DNA from: an uncultured Porphyromonadaceae bacterium
Lineage (GTDB): Bacteria; Bacteroidota; Bacteroidia; Bacteroidales; Muribaculaceae
Reading direction: 5' to 3'
Assembly (NCBI GenBank): GCA_902491515.1
Contig: CABUIC010000030.1
Coordinates: forward strand, 1 to 34,428
Length of the DNA stretch: 34,428 nucleotides
In this document: piece after piece, positions 15,277-24,660 of the stretch
Layout of the letters: each line of letters starts with the position of its first letter
How positions within the stretch are numbered: the first letter of the stretch is position 1
Notes under the pieces: model-generated
Told to the model about the DNA's origin: nothing
What the model saw: the letters and a program-made list of their open reading frames with translations, nothing else
Databases searched by the model: none
Translations under genes and position numbers: made by a program

Positions 15277-16052
15277 TTGAAGTCCAGAATATCGTCAAGT
15301 CCTTCGACGGACGCACCGTGCTCCACGACGTAAGCGCCACATTCGAGACCGGCAAAACCAACCTTATCATCGGACAGAGCGGCTCGGGTAAAACCGTCAT
15401 GCTCAAGTGTCTTGTCGGCCTGCTCAGGCCCGACTCAGGCAAAATCCTTTTCGACGGACGCAACACCCTCGACTTTTCCGCGGAGCAGATGAAGGATCTG
15501 CGAAAGGAGATAGGCATGCTTTTTCAGGGCTCGGCTCTCTTTGACTCCGAGACTGTGCTGGACAATGTGATGTTCCCGCTGGTAATGTTCACGAACAAGA
15601 CCCGCAAGGAAATGTATGACCGAGCGATGTTCTGTCTCGAGCGCGTAAACCTTCACGGCGCGGAAAACAAGTATCCGGCGGAAATATCCGGCGGAATGCA
15701 GAAGCGCGTGGCCATCGCGCGCGCAATCGCCCTGAACCCGAAGTATCTGTTCTGCGACGAGCCCAACTCCGGCCTCGACCCAAAGACGTCGATTCTGATT
15801 GACGAACTGCTGAGCGACATCACCCACGAGTATAACATCACCACGGTTATCAACACCCACGACATGAACTCCGTGCTCGGCATAGGCGAGAATATTATTT
15901 TCATCAACAAGGGCTATCGCGAGTGGGTCGGGAACATGAGCCAGATATATACCGCATCCAACAAGGCCCTCAACGACTTCGTGTTCGCAACCAGGCTTTT
16001 CAGCGAGCTTCGCGAGTATGTTGCGACACACGGCACCACACATCCCCAATGA
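15273..16052 (+). CDS. mlaF: MlaF-family lipid-transport ABC ATPase
   Basis: A 259-residue ABC ATPase. Walker A GQSGSGKT (34-41), Q-loop near Q85, signature SGGMQKR (139-145), Walker B LFCDEP (159-164) and H-loop His196 are intact. The SGGM signature and the P-N-S-G-L-D-P after Walker B are typical of MlaF. It powers the MlaE permease for phospholipid traffic between membranes. The frame is open upstream within mlaE, but the ATG at 15273 overlapping the mlaE stop fits the family N-terminus. Its own stop overlaps the holB start in the same ATGA way. Confidence 0.95.
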   Translation: MIEVQNIVKSFDGRTVLHDVSATFETGKTNLIIGQSGSGKTVMLKCLVGLLRPDSGKILFDGRNTLDFSAEQMKDLRKEIGMLFQGSALFDSETVLDNVMFPLVMFTNKTRKEMYDRAMFCLERVNLHGAENKYPAEISGGMQKRVAIARAIALNPKYLFCDEPNSGLDPKTSILIDELLSDITHEYNITTVINTHDMNSVLGIGENIIFINKGYREWVGNMSQIYTASNKALNDFVFATRLFSELREYVATHGTTHPQ

Positions 16053-17176
16053 AATTCAGCGATATTCCGGGACATGACGACGTTAAGAGCCGGCTCCGCG
16101 AGCTGGTGGATACGGGTCGCGTGCCCCACGCCCTCCTGCTCGAAGGCCCCGAAGGAACGGCTAAATTCGCACTCGCGAGAGCATTCGTGCAATATCTCCA
16201 TTGCCGGAACCGCACCTCCGACGGCGACAGCTGCGGTCATTGTCCCGCGTGTGTCCAGCATGAGACCTTCAATCATATCGACACGTTCTTCTCGTTCCCC
16301 GTGGTGAAGCGTGTGTCCGGGAAACCGGCCGTCTCCGATGACTATCTTCCCGAGTTCCGCTCATATATTCAGGAGCATCCTTATATGGATTTCGAGCCCT
16401 GGCTCGAGGCTCTCGACAATCCTAAGACACCTCCGCGCATCTTTGTGGACGAAGGCGCCGAACTGCTCAGAAAACTCAATTTCCAGGCCCGCACTGCCGA
16501 CTACAAGGCAGTTTTGATGTGGCTCCCGGAAAACATGAATGTCGAGACGGCGAACAAGCTGCTGAAGCTGATTGAGGAGCCGCATTCCGACACCGTTTTT
16601 GTTCTTACATCCGACCGCCCGGAGGAAATCCTTCCGACCATCTACTCCCGCACACAGCGCATAGTCGTGCGACGTTACCCCGAAGAAACCGTCGAGAGCT
16701 TTCTCGTTGAAAGGGGAGTTGCCGGAGAATCGGCGACTGAACTCGCACGCCTTGCGGAAGGCAACCTCAACACCGCAATCCGGCTGAGCGCCGACGCCGA
16801 CGGCTCAGCGACGATGCTTGACGCTTTTGCCGACCTTATGCGTAAAGGATTCAAGCGCGATCTGCCGGGGTTGCGGAAGTGGGCCGACACCATGGCTGCC
16901 AAGGACCGCAAGCGCGCCATACAGTTCGTCGACTATTGCGCCCGCATTTTCCGTGAGAATCTCCTTCTCCACACCTCGGCCGGCGCTTACCTCACATCAC
17001 TCACTCCGGCGGAAGCCAAGTTCAGCGAAAGATTCCATCCTTATGTCAACGAGCGTAACGTAATCGGTCTCTTCAATGCCATGAACGACGCTCACCGCGA
17101 CATCGCGGCCAACGGCAACGCAAAGATTATCTTTTTCGATCTCGCCATCAGGGTCGTGATGCTTATCCGCAAATAG
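16049..17176 (+). CDS. holB: DNA polymerase III delta' subunit
   Basis: A 375-residue clamp-loader subunit. It has the DnaX/HolB-like start F-S-D-I-P-G-H, a Walker A remnant GPEGTAKF (33-40) in which the usual G before K is Ala, a zinc site C52...C62xxC65xxC68, and a T-A-N-K-L-L-K-L-I-E-E-P block followed by Y-S-R-T-Q. A defective Walker A and a kept zinc site fit delta', which does not hydrolyse ATP, better than gamma/tau. Length fits. It begins inside the mlaF stop, so a replication gene is translationally coupled to a lipid transporter. Confidence 0.9.
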   Translation: MKFSDIPGHDDVKSRLRELVDTGRVPHALLLEGPEGTAKFALARAFVQYLHCRNRTSDGDSCGHCPACVQHETFNHIDTFFSFPVVKRVSGKPAVSDDYLPEFRSYIQEHPYMDFEPWLEALDNPKTPPRIFVDEGAELLRKLNFQARTADYKAVLMWLPENMNVETANKLLKLIEEPHSDTVFVLTSDRPEEILPTIYSRTQRIVVRRYPEETVESFLVERGVAGESATELARLAEGNLNTAIRLSADADGSATMLDAFADLMRKGFKRDLPGLRKWADTMAAKDRKRAIQFVDYCARIFRENLLLHTSAGAYLTSLTPAEAKFSERFHPYVNERNVIGLFNAMNDAHRDIAANGNAKIIFFDLAIRVVMLIRK

Positions 17177-17180
17177 TAAG

Positions 17181-20100
17181 TTGAATACAAGGTTTCTTCG
17201 ACGGATAGCCGAATATTACGGCACCAAGGACCCGGCGACCCTCGCCAACTACACATTCGTTACGCCGAACAAACGCTCGGCGATGTTCCTCAAACGCTTT
17301 GTCCGCGACTGTCTCGCAGCCAACGACAGGCCCGTTATCCTTCCGCGCTTCATCCCTTTCGGACGGCTGCTCACCCATTTCTCTGAATTTGGCGAGGCTG
17401 GCCGCAACGAGCTGCTTTTCACTCTATATGAGGCCATGAAGGAAGTGGACCGCGGGAACGGCCGCGCCGAACGGGAGAATGACTTCGATTCCTTTGTATT
17501 CTGGGGCGATATGATGCTGAGCGATTTCAACGAGATAGACACATCGCTTGTCAATGCCTCAGATATTTTCCGCAACATCCGCAAGCTCAAGGAGATTCAG
17601 AGCGATTTCCTCGACGAGGACCAGAAGGAAATCGTTCGCCGGCTATGGGGCGAAGGCCCGCTGACCCGGCGAACCGACTCGGAGTCGCCTTTCTGGCTCC
17701 ACATGAGCCGGGATAAGGAAGGTGCCGGCGAAGGGAGCCTGACGGAAAACTTCAAGACGCTTTGGGATATTCAGGGAAGCATTTACGAGAAGTTCCATGA
17801 ACTTCTTCAAAAGAAGCAGATGGGCACCTCCGGACTGACCGCTCGCTCGGCGTGGAAGAAAATCCGCTCAATGTCCGCAGAGGAGTTCCCGTACCGGACA
17901 CGCTATGTTTTCGTGGGATTTGCCGAGCCTACAACGGTGGAAGCCCTGATAATGAAGAGGCTTCATGACATAGGCATAGCCGACTTTTTCTGGGATATCC
18001 GCGACACGGAGATACTTCTCGGACCGGACGGCCCGCACAACAGGTCCATAGCCCGCATATCGGCCCTCTCGCGCGAGCTTAAAGCTCCCGAAGACTTCGA
18101 GCCCGCTCCTCCGCCAGGAAAGGCCCCCTCGGTTGAGGTCATCGCTTCGCCTTCTAAAATAGCTCAGGCCAAGGTCCTCGCCGATATTCTCGGGGAGTGG
18201 GTAAAGTCAGGTTACATCGACACTTCCGACGCCATGAACACGGCCATAGTCCTCCCGGACGAAAGCCTGCTCATTCCGGTGCTCTATTCGATTCCAGAAG
18301 AAATCGAAAGCGTGAACATAACCATGGGCGTGCCTTATTCAACCACGACTTTCGCCGGACTCTTCCGCAGCATAATATCCATGCAGTTGCGCGCCCGAAT
18401 GGTTCACGGAGAGCAGGCATTCTATTTCGAGGACGTGAACGCCGTATTGTCACATCCTCATATACGCCTTATCTGCGGCGGGAAGGTTGACCGGATTCTC
18501 AAGACGGTAGCCGACGAACATATATATATGGTGCCATCGTCGGTGGTGGCGGAAGTGGACGAAAAGCTCGCGGAATCAGTTTTCACTTTCGTTCCGGGAA
18601 GCGACTCGGAGGCGGTCGCCTCATATCTCACGCGCCTCATCGACTGGATTTCAGAAGGCCTTTACGATGATTCCGGCAGACCCGACCGCGACAGGCTCGA
18701 AACCAAGTTCCTGGGTTATTTCCGTAGGGAAGTCGAGGAAATACTCTCGCTTGCGAATGAGACCGGGGTGGAGATGAACGAGCGCTCGTTCTTTGTTCTG
18801 CTTGAACGGGTACTGTCTACGGCCCAGATCGGAGTCAACGGCAAGCCGCTCCAGGGGTTGCAGGTGATGGGCGTCCTCGAGACAAGAGCCCTGGACTTCG
18901 ACAATGTGATAATCCTTTCCATGAACGAAGGGACCTATCCGAAGAAGCAGTATGTGAAGACTATGATTCCCAATTCACTGCGTCTTGATTACGGACTGCC
19001 CGACCTTAATGCCCGCGAGGGGCTTTATGCCTACTGCTTCTATCGGCTCCTCAGCAGGGCTAAGCGGGTCAAACTTGTTTATGATTCCCGCACCGGGGTG
19101 TGGGGCGCCGGCGAGGAGAGCCGGTATATTGCGCAGCTGAAGTATCTTATGCCGGGACTGGGAGTCGAGTCGAATGTACTGCGTCTGCCCGCGTCTTTCT
19201 GCCGTGGCCGTGAAATAAGGATTGAGAAGACACCGGAGGTCATGGCTCATCTCGATGCCTTTATTCCCGGAAAAGGAACGCTCAATCTATCGGCCTCCGC
19301 TCTTAAAACCTACAAGTCGTGCCCGCTGCATTTCTATCTTTCGGAAGTCCGTAAACTTCGCCCGGACGATGAGCCTGTGAGCTACATGACGACAGCGGAA
19401 TACGGGTCGGTTTTCCACCGTGTTTTCCAGAATCTTTTCCGGCCTTATGAAGGAAAGATTGTAGACTCTTCGGTAATCAGCGGATGGATTGAAGATCCGG
19501 GGCGGAAGATTGTCCCCCTTATCAATGATGCGGTATTCGAGTTCAGGCATCCGCGCCTTTTCAGGCTCGGGCAGCCGGCTCCGGCAATGAACGCCGAGGA
19601 GACGGTGATGGCCCGTGGCATCCTGAAACTTGTAGTGCGCCTTCTCAAGGAAGAACTCTTGCGTTTCGTGCCCGGGACGGACGTGTTCAGGCATATCCGG
19701 GGGGAATATGAGGTTAAGGGTCCGTGGCAGATAACTCCCGGGCTTACGGTCAACTTCAGGATGTACATCGACCGTGTCGACGAACCCGTGCCCGGCTCTC
19801 TGCGCTTCATTGACTACAAGACGGGGACGGATCTCGTGGAGGTGGACCTCTGGCGCCTCGCGGACAGGTCATACAAGAAAAATTGCGGCGCTGTCTTCCA
19901 GCTCCTGACGTACTGCGAGGCTTACCGTGACCTCCGTGGCTTTGACGGGCCTATACAGCCCATGATTTACAGTGTCCGCAATGCTTTTGCGGGGAAGGCC
20001 CTCGACCCCATCACATACGGAGTAAGTCAGGAAGGGAGCAAGAGGAACAAAACAATGGAGCCCCTTCTTGACTACCGGGAAGTTTCGTCGGTCTTCCGTC

Positions 20101-20228
20101 CTCAGCTCGAGCATGTGGTGAGCGAGATTTTCGATCCCTCCGTCCCCTTCACGCAGTGCGACGATGACTCCGGATGCCGTTTCTGTCCTTTCACCGACCT
20201 TTGCGCACGTTCCCCCAGGCAGTATTGA
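17181..20228 (+). CDS. AddB-like PD-(D/E)XK nuclease with an iron-sulfur site
   Basis: A 1015-residue protein resembling the AddB subunit of AddAB-type recombination nucleases. The N-terminus (T-F-V-T-P-N-K-R-S-A) is the inactive helicase-like start of the family. The C-terminal nuclease domain has I-D-Y-K-T-G (Asp878, Lys880) and four Cys placed as in AddB Fe-S nucleases: C714, C999, C1002 and C1008. It begins with TTG 4 bases after the holB stop. The first in-frame ATG (17283) would remove the conserved N-terminal block, so TTG is preferred. AddA, the expected helicase partner, is not in the window. Confidence 0.88.
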   Translation: MNTRFLRRIAEYYGTKDPATLANYTFVTPNKRSAMFLKRFVRDCLAANDRPVILPRFIPFGRLLTHFSEFGEAGRNELLFTLYEAMKEVDRGNGRAERENDFDSFVFWGDMMLSDFNEIDTSLVNASDIFRNIRKLKEIQSDFLDEDQKEIVRRLWGEGPLTRRTDSESPFWLHMSRDKEGAGEGSLTENFKTLWDIQGSIYEKFHELLQKKQMGTSGLTARSAWKKIRSMSAEEFPYRTRYVFVGFAEPTTVEALIMKRLHDIGIADFFWDIRDTEILLGPDGPHNRSIARISALSRELKAPEDFEPAPPPGKAPSVEVIASPSKIAQAKVLADILGEWVKSGYIDTSDAMNTAIVLPDESLLIPVLYSIPEEIESVNITMGVPYSTTTFAGLFRSIISMQLRARMVHGEQAFYFEDVNAVLSHPHIRLICGGKVDRILKTVADEHIYMVPSSVVAEVDEKLAESVFTFVPGSDSEAVASYLTRLIDWISEGLYDDSGRPDRDRLETKFLGYFRREVEEILSLANETGVEMNERSFFVLLERVLSTAQIGVNGKPLQGLQVMGVLETRALDFDNVIILSMNEGTYPKKQYVKTMIPNSLRLDYGLPDLNAREGLYAYCFYRLLSRAKRVKLVYDSRTGVWGAGEESRYIAQLKYLMPGLGVESNVLRLPASFCRGREIRIEKTPEVMAHLDAFIPGKGTLNLSASALKTYKSCPLHFYLSEVRKLRPDDEPVSYMTTAEYGSVFHRVFQNLFRPYEGKIVDSSVISGWIEDPGRKIVPLINDAVFEFRHPRLFRLGQPAPAMNAEETVMARGILKLVVRLLKEELLRFVPGTDVFRHIRGEYEVKGPWQITPGLTVNFRMYIDRVDEPVPGSLRFIDYKTGTDLVEVDLWRLADRSYKKNCGAVFQLLTYCEAYRDLRGFDGPIQPMIYSVRNAFAGKALDPITYGVSQEGSKRNKTMEPLLDYREVSSVFRPQLEHVVSEIFDPSVPFTQCDDDSGCRFCPFTDLCARSPRQY

Positions 20229-20229
20229 T

Positions 20230-21324
20230 ATGATTTATGTCCATGTGCCTTTCTGTCACAGCAAGTGCTTTTACTGCGACTTTTATTCCACACCCGACCT
20301 CCGGCGTATGGAAGCGCTGACCGAAAGGGTGGTGGAGGAATACCGTTTGCGACGCGATGAACTCGGAGCCGCGCCGGCTCCCACCCTCTATTTCGGAGGG
20401 GGCACCCCCTCGATTCTTCCCGAGAGCGATTTCGCCAGGCTCGCGGGTGCGCTTTTCAGGCCGGGATGGACCGAGGAATTTACTATCGAGGTCAATCCTG
20501 AGGACGTTACCCCGCTGAAGGCGGCGTTTTGGCGTTCTCAGGGCGTGAACCGCGTGAGCATGGGTGTGCAGAGTTTTGTAGATGAAGAGCTCAAGGCCGT
20601 CAACCGACGACATTCAGCCAAGGACGCGATTAATGCGTACAGGACACTTCGGGCCGCAGGGATAGAAAACATAAGCTGCGACTTGATTTACGGTCTGCCC
20701 GGCCAGACCGTCGGTTCTTTCAGATACAGTGTACAGACAATGCTCACGCTTTATCCGGAGCATATATCCGCCTACTGTCTGAGCTATGAGCCGGGAACTG
20801 TTCTGAGCCGCAGACTCGAAGAGGAACGGATACAGGCTGCCTCGGACGAGCTTATCGAAGGTATGTTTGGCATTTTGTGCCGAATGCTCGCGGATGCGGG
20901 ATACGAGCACTATGAAATCTCCAATTTCGCGCGCCCGGGATATCGCTCGCGTCACAATTCCGCTTACTGGACCGGAACTCCTTATCTCGGACTCGGACCC
21001 GGTGCCCATTCTCTGGACAGCAAGGGCATCCGTCGCTATAATCCCTCGGATATCCGGGCATATGTTTCGTCGGAAAGCTTTCCTGTGGCGATTGTTGACA
21101 TGGAGGACGAAACCGACCGTCTGAACGACTGCCTTATCACAGCCCTCCGCACAGCCGACGGCCTCGATCTATTGACGCTTGAACCCGCCGCCCGGGAAAT
21201 CCTGATGAAGTCCGCAGCGCCTTTCCTCAGCCGCGGCAAACTGACTCTTCAAGGTTCAACGCTTCGCATTCCGGAATCAGCGTGGCTGACCTCCGACGCG
21301 ATTCTCCGAGACCTGCTTTTTTGA
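20230..21324 (+). CDS. hemW: Radical SAM heme chaperone HemW
   Basis: A 364-residue radical SAM protein. The cluster motif is C9xxxC13xxC16 (F-C-H-S-K-C-F-Y-C-D-F-Y), followed by the family blocks Y-F-G-G-G-T-P-S, E-V-N-P-E-D, R-V-S-M-G-V-Q-S-F and a C-terminal Y-E-I-S-N-F-A-R-P-G then S-A-Y-W. This is HemW (formerly called HemN-like), which delivers heme rather than oxidising coproporphyrinogen. The ATG at 20230 is one base after the addB-like stop, and its N-terminus I-Y-V-H-V-P-F-C is exactly that of the family. It is the last gene of the + operon. Confidence 0.94.
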   Translation: MIYVHVPFCHSKCFYCDFYSTPDLRRMEALTERVVEEYRLRRDELGAAPAPTLYFGGGTPSILPESDFARLAGALFRPGWTEEFTIEVNPEDVTPLKAAFWRSQGVNRVSMGVQSFVDEELKAVNRRHSAKDAINAYRTLRAAGIENISCDLIYGLPGQTVGSFRYSVQTMLTLYPEHISAYCLSYEPGTVLSRRLEEERIQAASDELIEGMFGILCRMLADAGYEHYEISNFARPGYRSRHNSAYWTGTPYLGLGPGAHSLDSKGIRRYNPSDIRAYVSSESFPVAIVDMEDETDRLNDCLITALRTADGLDLLTLEPAAREILMKSAAPFLSRGKLTLQGSTLRIPESAWLTSDAILRDLLF

Positions 21325-21362
21325 AAAAGCATCCGGAGAGCGGATTTTGTCTCTCCGGATGC
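21324..21362 (-). terminator. Intrinsic terminator between convergent hemW and the WG-repeat gene
   Basis: A perfect 12-bp inverted repeat has arms at 21329-21340 and 21351-21362 with a 10-base loop. The minus strand has TTTTTC directly after the stem, so it terminates the WG-repeat gene. It also lies right after the hemW stop and may shorten that transcript. Confidence 0.85.
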
Positions 21363-21383
21363 CATGTGTGTGTTTTCTTAGCC

Positions 21384-23876
21384 TTATTTCATTTTCATTA
21401 TTCTGTCGAATGCGGTGCCGACATCTCTGAAATCTACGCCACGGAACATCTCATGCTCCGACTGGAAGTTCCTCAGGCTCTTGCCAAGCTCCTTGGCATA
21501 CTCTTCGGCGCGCGTCGGGTTGTTTTCGAAGAAGCCGGCGCCCGGCGTCCAGATGATATCGTTCCGCTTTTCGCAGGGTTCCATACGGATACCGTTGAAA
21601 TATCCTGCCGGAAGTCCGGTCTCGACTTTCGTAACGAAGAATCCCCTGTCGACATTGGCGAAAACCTTGCTCCCGGCTGGAATCCATCCGAGCTGCGGGT
21701 CGACGCGCTCCATCATTCCGAAAGTGAACGCTCCGGTCGACTCGTCGATGTCTGTCATTTCCACTCTGTAAGAGGCTCCCGCAACCGAGCTGTCAATGTC
21801 GTCGAACATGAGCATCAGGTTCACCATTACGCTTTCGAGCGCGCTGACGTCGGCTGTTTTCCCGCCTCCGGAGGAAAGCATGCGGAGATTGTTGATTTTG
21901 AGTTCGCCTCCGTCAAGCAGCAGATATTTCCTGCCGTTTTCTTCAACTTGCCCTTTGATTTTCATAGGAACGAAGAAAACGTTCATGCTGAATGTTCCGC
22001 GTTCTTTCCCTGTCTCGAGGTCGATGGACTTGTCTATGATTTCTTCTTCCGGATTGATCATCACCGCCAGGAATCCACCTGTGGAGGGGCCGTACGGAGT
22101 CTCGAGGGCGGAAGTTCCCGAGGTCTCAAGGTAGACAGGCACACTGTATGTCTGCACGGAGCGCTCGCCATTCGGTCTGAATCCGATGACGCCGGAATAG
22201 GTGCCGTTGCGCATGGGCTTTACGTCGTCCTCTTTCAGGAAATGTACATCGATATTGAGGTCGCCGAGCACGACAAAACGGTTGACTGACTCTGTACGCG
22301 CAAAACGGTTGTCGCAACTGATGTCCGTGAGGTCCCAGCCTTCGTTGGCGCGGGCGCCGATTGTAACGGTGTCGCCGTAGAAGAACTCACCCCCTCCGGC
22401 CACGCGTCCGCCTTCAGCCGGAACGGCTTTTACGGTGACGGAGTACTTGTGTTGCCGGACAGTTTTCGGTCCTTCCGGAATTGTGTCGACCGGAGGAAGG
22501 TAGATTTTGGGAATAGTATCAAACGGAGGCTTTATGGGATCGGGACCCGGAGGAAGCTTAGACCAAGGTCCCCGGGCGTCCGGTTCTCGGCATATGACCA
22601 CTTCAAATTCACCGCGACGGTTTATGTAGCCGAGATAGTCATGCTTCTTTCTTGTCAGAGGATTGGTGAATTCAATTTCGCAGGGAGCATATTCTCCCGG
22701 TTGAAAGTTGCCGATTTGTGCCGGCCATGTGGGACCGAGAATCTTGATTTCGCCCTTGGGCGTTACTACTATACGCTTGTCGATGGTTGCAAGTTTTGCC
22801 TCGCCGAACAAGGGGATATTTGCTCCGAGCTTGACGTTCCCGCTTAATAGATTGCTGGTATGGATGTCGCGGATGCGCTCGAACCGTCTGTTGATGACGT
22901 AAATGTAGCCGTCGATGTCGTCCTGGGCGAAGGCGTAGCCGTCGGTGAATCCGCAGGCTCGGTAATATTTCTTCAGTTCCTTTCCCGTGAGGTCGAAGAA
23001 AGTGGATTTCCATAAGAAACAGCCATCCGAGATGTCGCTGATTTCCGAGGTGTACTGAAGCGAGCCGAACGTTCCGGGAAATTCGTAGACCGTGGAGCCC
23101 TTTGTGTCGATGAATTTAAGTTTTTCGTTTTCGTCGATTACGAGGGCGTAGCCGTTCCTGAATTCCCGCACGTCTTTCAGAAGAGGTTTGATTGCCCAGC
23201 GGCCCTTGTCATCTATGAATCCCCAGCGCGTGACATAGCGGAACTGGCTCGGCTCCGTACGGACTTTGACCCTGCGGAGGCCGTCGCGGAGGTAGCCGAC
23301 CTCAAGGATGTCGCCGGGGCCGAGAGCGGGCCATTTCTTTTGCCCCTGAGTGTCGATGCAGAAGTGTTCCGATTTCTTTGTGCCTATGCCTCCGGTCTCA
23401 ACAGTGGCGATGCCGTCGTGGAACTGGGAGACTTTCCTGTAGCTCTCGGGGAGTTCCCGGACCGAGCCGTCGGCATAGAGAATCATGGCGTTCTGCACCC
23501 CTTTTTCATTGCGTAGGCTTTTGACCACGACGGCGCCATGATCAAAAACCGGTCGGCTCCCCATCATCTCGTAGCGGGGTTCAAAGAGGCATTTGCCGTC
23601 TATAGTCCAGAAGCCGTAGTACATTCCGCTGCCGTATTTGCGGTTGTACTCGGGGAGGGCGAAGATGCCTTCGCTCACGGGGTGGTTCTCAAGCGTGCTG
23701 AAGTTCACGTTCTTGTTGAGGAACCGGGTCTCGGGGGTGAGATGCGGCGTCGCAACAGTAGGGCCGGTATCCTGGCGGTCCATCCGGGTCTCGGACACGG
23801 ACTGAGCCAAGGACGAAAATTTTGTGCATGTCAGTCCAATGGTCGCAAGAACCATGAATTTCATGATTGTTTTCAT
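21384..23876 (-). CDS. Secreted WG-repeat protein
   Basis: An 830-residue exported protein. A signal peptide (about 1-24, ending near S-L-A-Q) is followed by WG-type repeats, in which W-G-F-I-D or F-W-T-I-D-G-K and a basic/Pro turn recur (for example R-W-G-F-I-D-D-K-G-R-W-A-I-K-P). A Pro-rich linker lies at about 450-475. Then comes a beta domain like the divergent InlB/Listeria-type repeats (K-A-V-P-A-E-G-G-R-V-A-G-G-G-E-F-F-Y-G-D). The C-terminal about 270 residues are not recognised. The ATG at 23876 is chosen over an upstream start because it begins the signal peptide. The role is probably surface or periplasmic binding. Confidence 0.8.
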   Translation of the reverse strand: MKTIMKFMVLATIGLTCTKFSSLAQSVSETRMDRQDTGPTVATPHLTPETRFLNKNVNFSTLENHPVSEGIFALPEYNRKYGSGMYYGFWTIDGKCLFEPRYEMMGSRPVFDHGAVVVKSLRNEKGVQNAMILYADGSVRELPESYRKVSQFHDGIATVETGGIGTKKSEHFCIDTQGQKKWPALGPGDILEVGYLRDGLRRVKVRTEPSQFRYVTRWGFIDDKGRWAIKPLLKDVREFRNGYALVIDENEKLKFIDTKGSTVYEFPGTFGSLQYTSEISDISDGCFLWKSTFFDLTGKELKKYYRACGFTDGYAFAQDDIDGYIYVINRRFERIRDIHTSNLLSGNVKLGANIPLFGEAKLATIDKRIVVTPKGEIKILGPTWPAQIGNFQPGEYAPCEIEFTNPLTRKKHDYLGYINRRGEFEVVICREPDARGPWSKLPPGPDPIKPPFDTIPKIYLPPVDTIPEGPKTVRQHKYSVTVKAVPAEGGRVAGGGEFFYGDTVTIGARANEGWDLTDISCDNRFARTESVNRFVVLGDLNIDVHFLKEDDVKPMRNGTYSGVIGFRPNGERSVQTYSVPVYLETSGTSALETPYGPSTGGFLAVMINPEEEIIDKSIDLETGKERGTFSMNVFFVPMKIKGQVEENGRKYLLLDGGELKINNLRMLSSGGGKTADVSALESVMVNLMLMFDDIDSSVAGASYRVEMTDIDESTGAFTFGMMERVDPQLGWIPAGSKVFANVDRGFFVTKVETGLPAGYFNGIRMEPCEKRNDIIWTPGAGFFENNPTRAEEYAKELGKSLRNFQSEHEMFRGVDFRDVGTAFDRIMKMK

Positions 23877-23917
23877 CGGTGATTGATTTAGGGTTGGGAA
23901 AATAGATTTTCTATTCG

Positions 23918-23925
23918 CAAAATTA
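23918..23925 (-). promoter_or_regulatory. -7 box upstream of the WG-repeat gene
   Basis: TAATTTTG followed by C on the minus strand matches the -7 box perfectly, 41 bases before the ATG at 23876. No TTTG is found at the right distance upstream. Confidence 0.5.
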
Positions 23926-24000
23926 TCCCTAAAAATCAAGACCGAGGGACACAAAGCATCAGAACCGAGGTAACAATGCGTAAAAAAGCCGACGGAAGCG

Positions 24001-24660
24001 TCACATATTGAATATTTCTTCCAGAGTTCCGTTGACGTATACGGTCTGGGTGGCGAGAGGGGCTACGGAAGCCTGCTGATGGGTGACAATCAGGATTGTG
24101 GTGCCTTTGGATTTTTCGCGGGCCAGAATGTCGAGGAGTATTTTTTCGGCTTGGCGGTCGAGATAGCTCATTGGTTCATCGAGGACAAGGATGCTTGGGC
24201 GGTTGACGAGAGCCCGGGCAATCAGGGCCCGCTGGAGCTGGCCGCCGGAGAGACGACCTATCGCCCGGTCTGCGACGTGGGTGAGCTCGACCTCGGCAAG
24301 GACTTCGGCGCACATTTTGCGTCTGCGGGTCCGGTCTTTTTCTGAGGCAAGGAGGGCTGACTCGACGACTTCTGCGACCGTGATTGGGAAATGGGAGTCA
24401 ATCGATGACTTCTGTGGCAGGTAGCCGAAAGTCGCGCTCGCGGCAACCTTGATAGAACCGCTGTCCGGACGCTCCAGACCTAAAATGATGCGCAAAAGCG
24501 TGGTCTTGCCTCCGCCGTTGGGACCTGTAATTACAAGAAAATCCCCGGCTTTTACTTCAAGACATATGCGTCTGAGAATCTGTCGGCCGTCACGGTGGAA
24601 ACCGAGCTGACGGATATCGAGTACGTTGGAGCGGGAGGAATCAGCGCTTGGTGAGTTCAT
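24001..24660 (-). CDS. znuC: Zinc/manganese-type ABC transporter ATPase
   Basis: A 219-residue ABC ATPase of the metal-uptake family (ZnuC/MntB-like). Walker A GPNGGGKTT near residue 47, the Q-loop region G-Y-L-P-Q-K, signature L-S-G-G-Q-L-Q-R and Walker B I-L-V-L-D-E-P are all present. The G-Y-L-P-Q and D-x-x-F-P-I-T-V-x-E-V-V segments are typical for metal importers. ATG at 24660 is used; a GTG lies one codon earlier. It overlaps the end of znuA by 20 bases. The membrane permease expected as the third part is missing here. Confidence 0.88.
   Translation of the reverse strand: MNSPSADSSRSNVLDIRQLGFHRDGRQILRRICLEVKAGDFLVITGPNGGGKTTLLRIILGLERPDSGSIKVAASATFGYLPQKSSIDSHFPITVAEVVESALLASEKDRTRRRKMCAEVLAEVELTHVADRAIGRLSGGQLQRALIARALVNRPSILVLDEPMSYLDRQAEKILLDILAREKSKGTTILIVTHQQASVAPLATQTVYVNGTLEEIFNM

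Noticed and set aside
21282..22289. A 335-codon frame antisense to the WG-repeat gene
   Set aside because: It begins inside hemW, crosses an intrinsic terminator and shows no conserved pattern.
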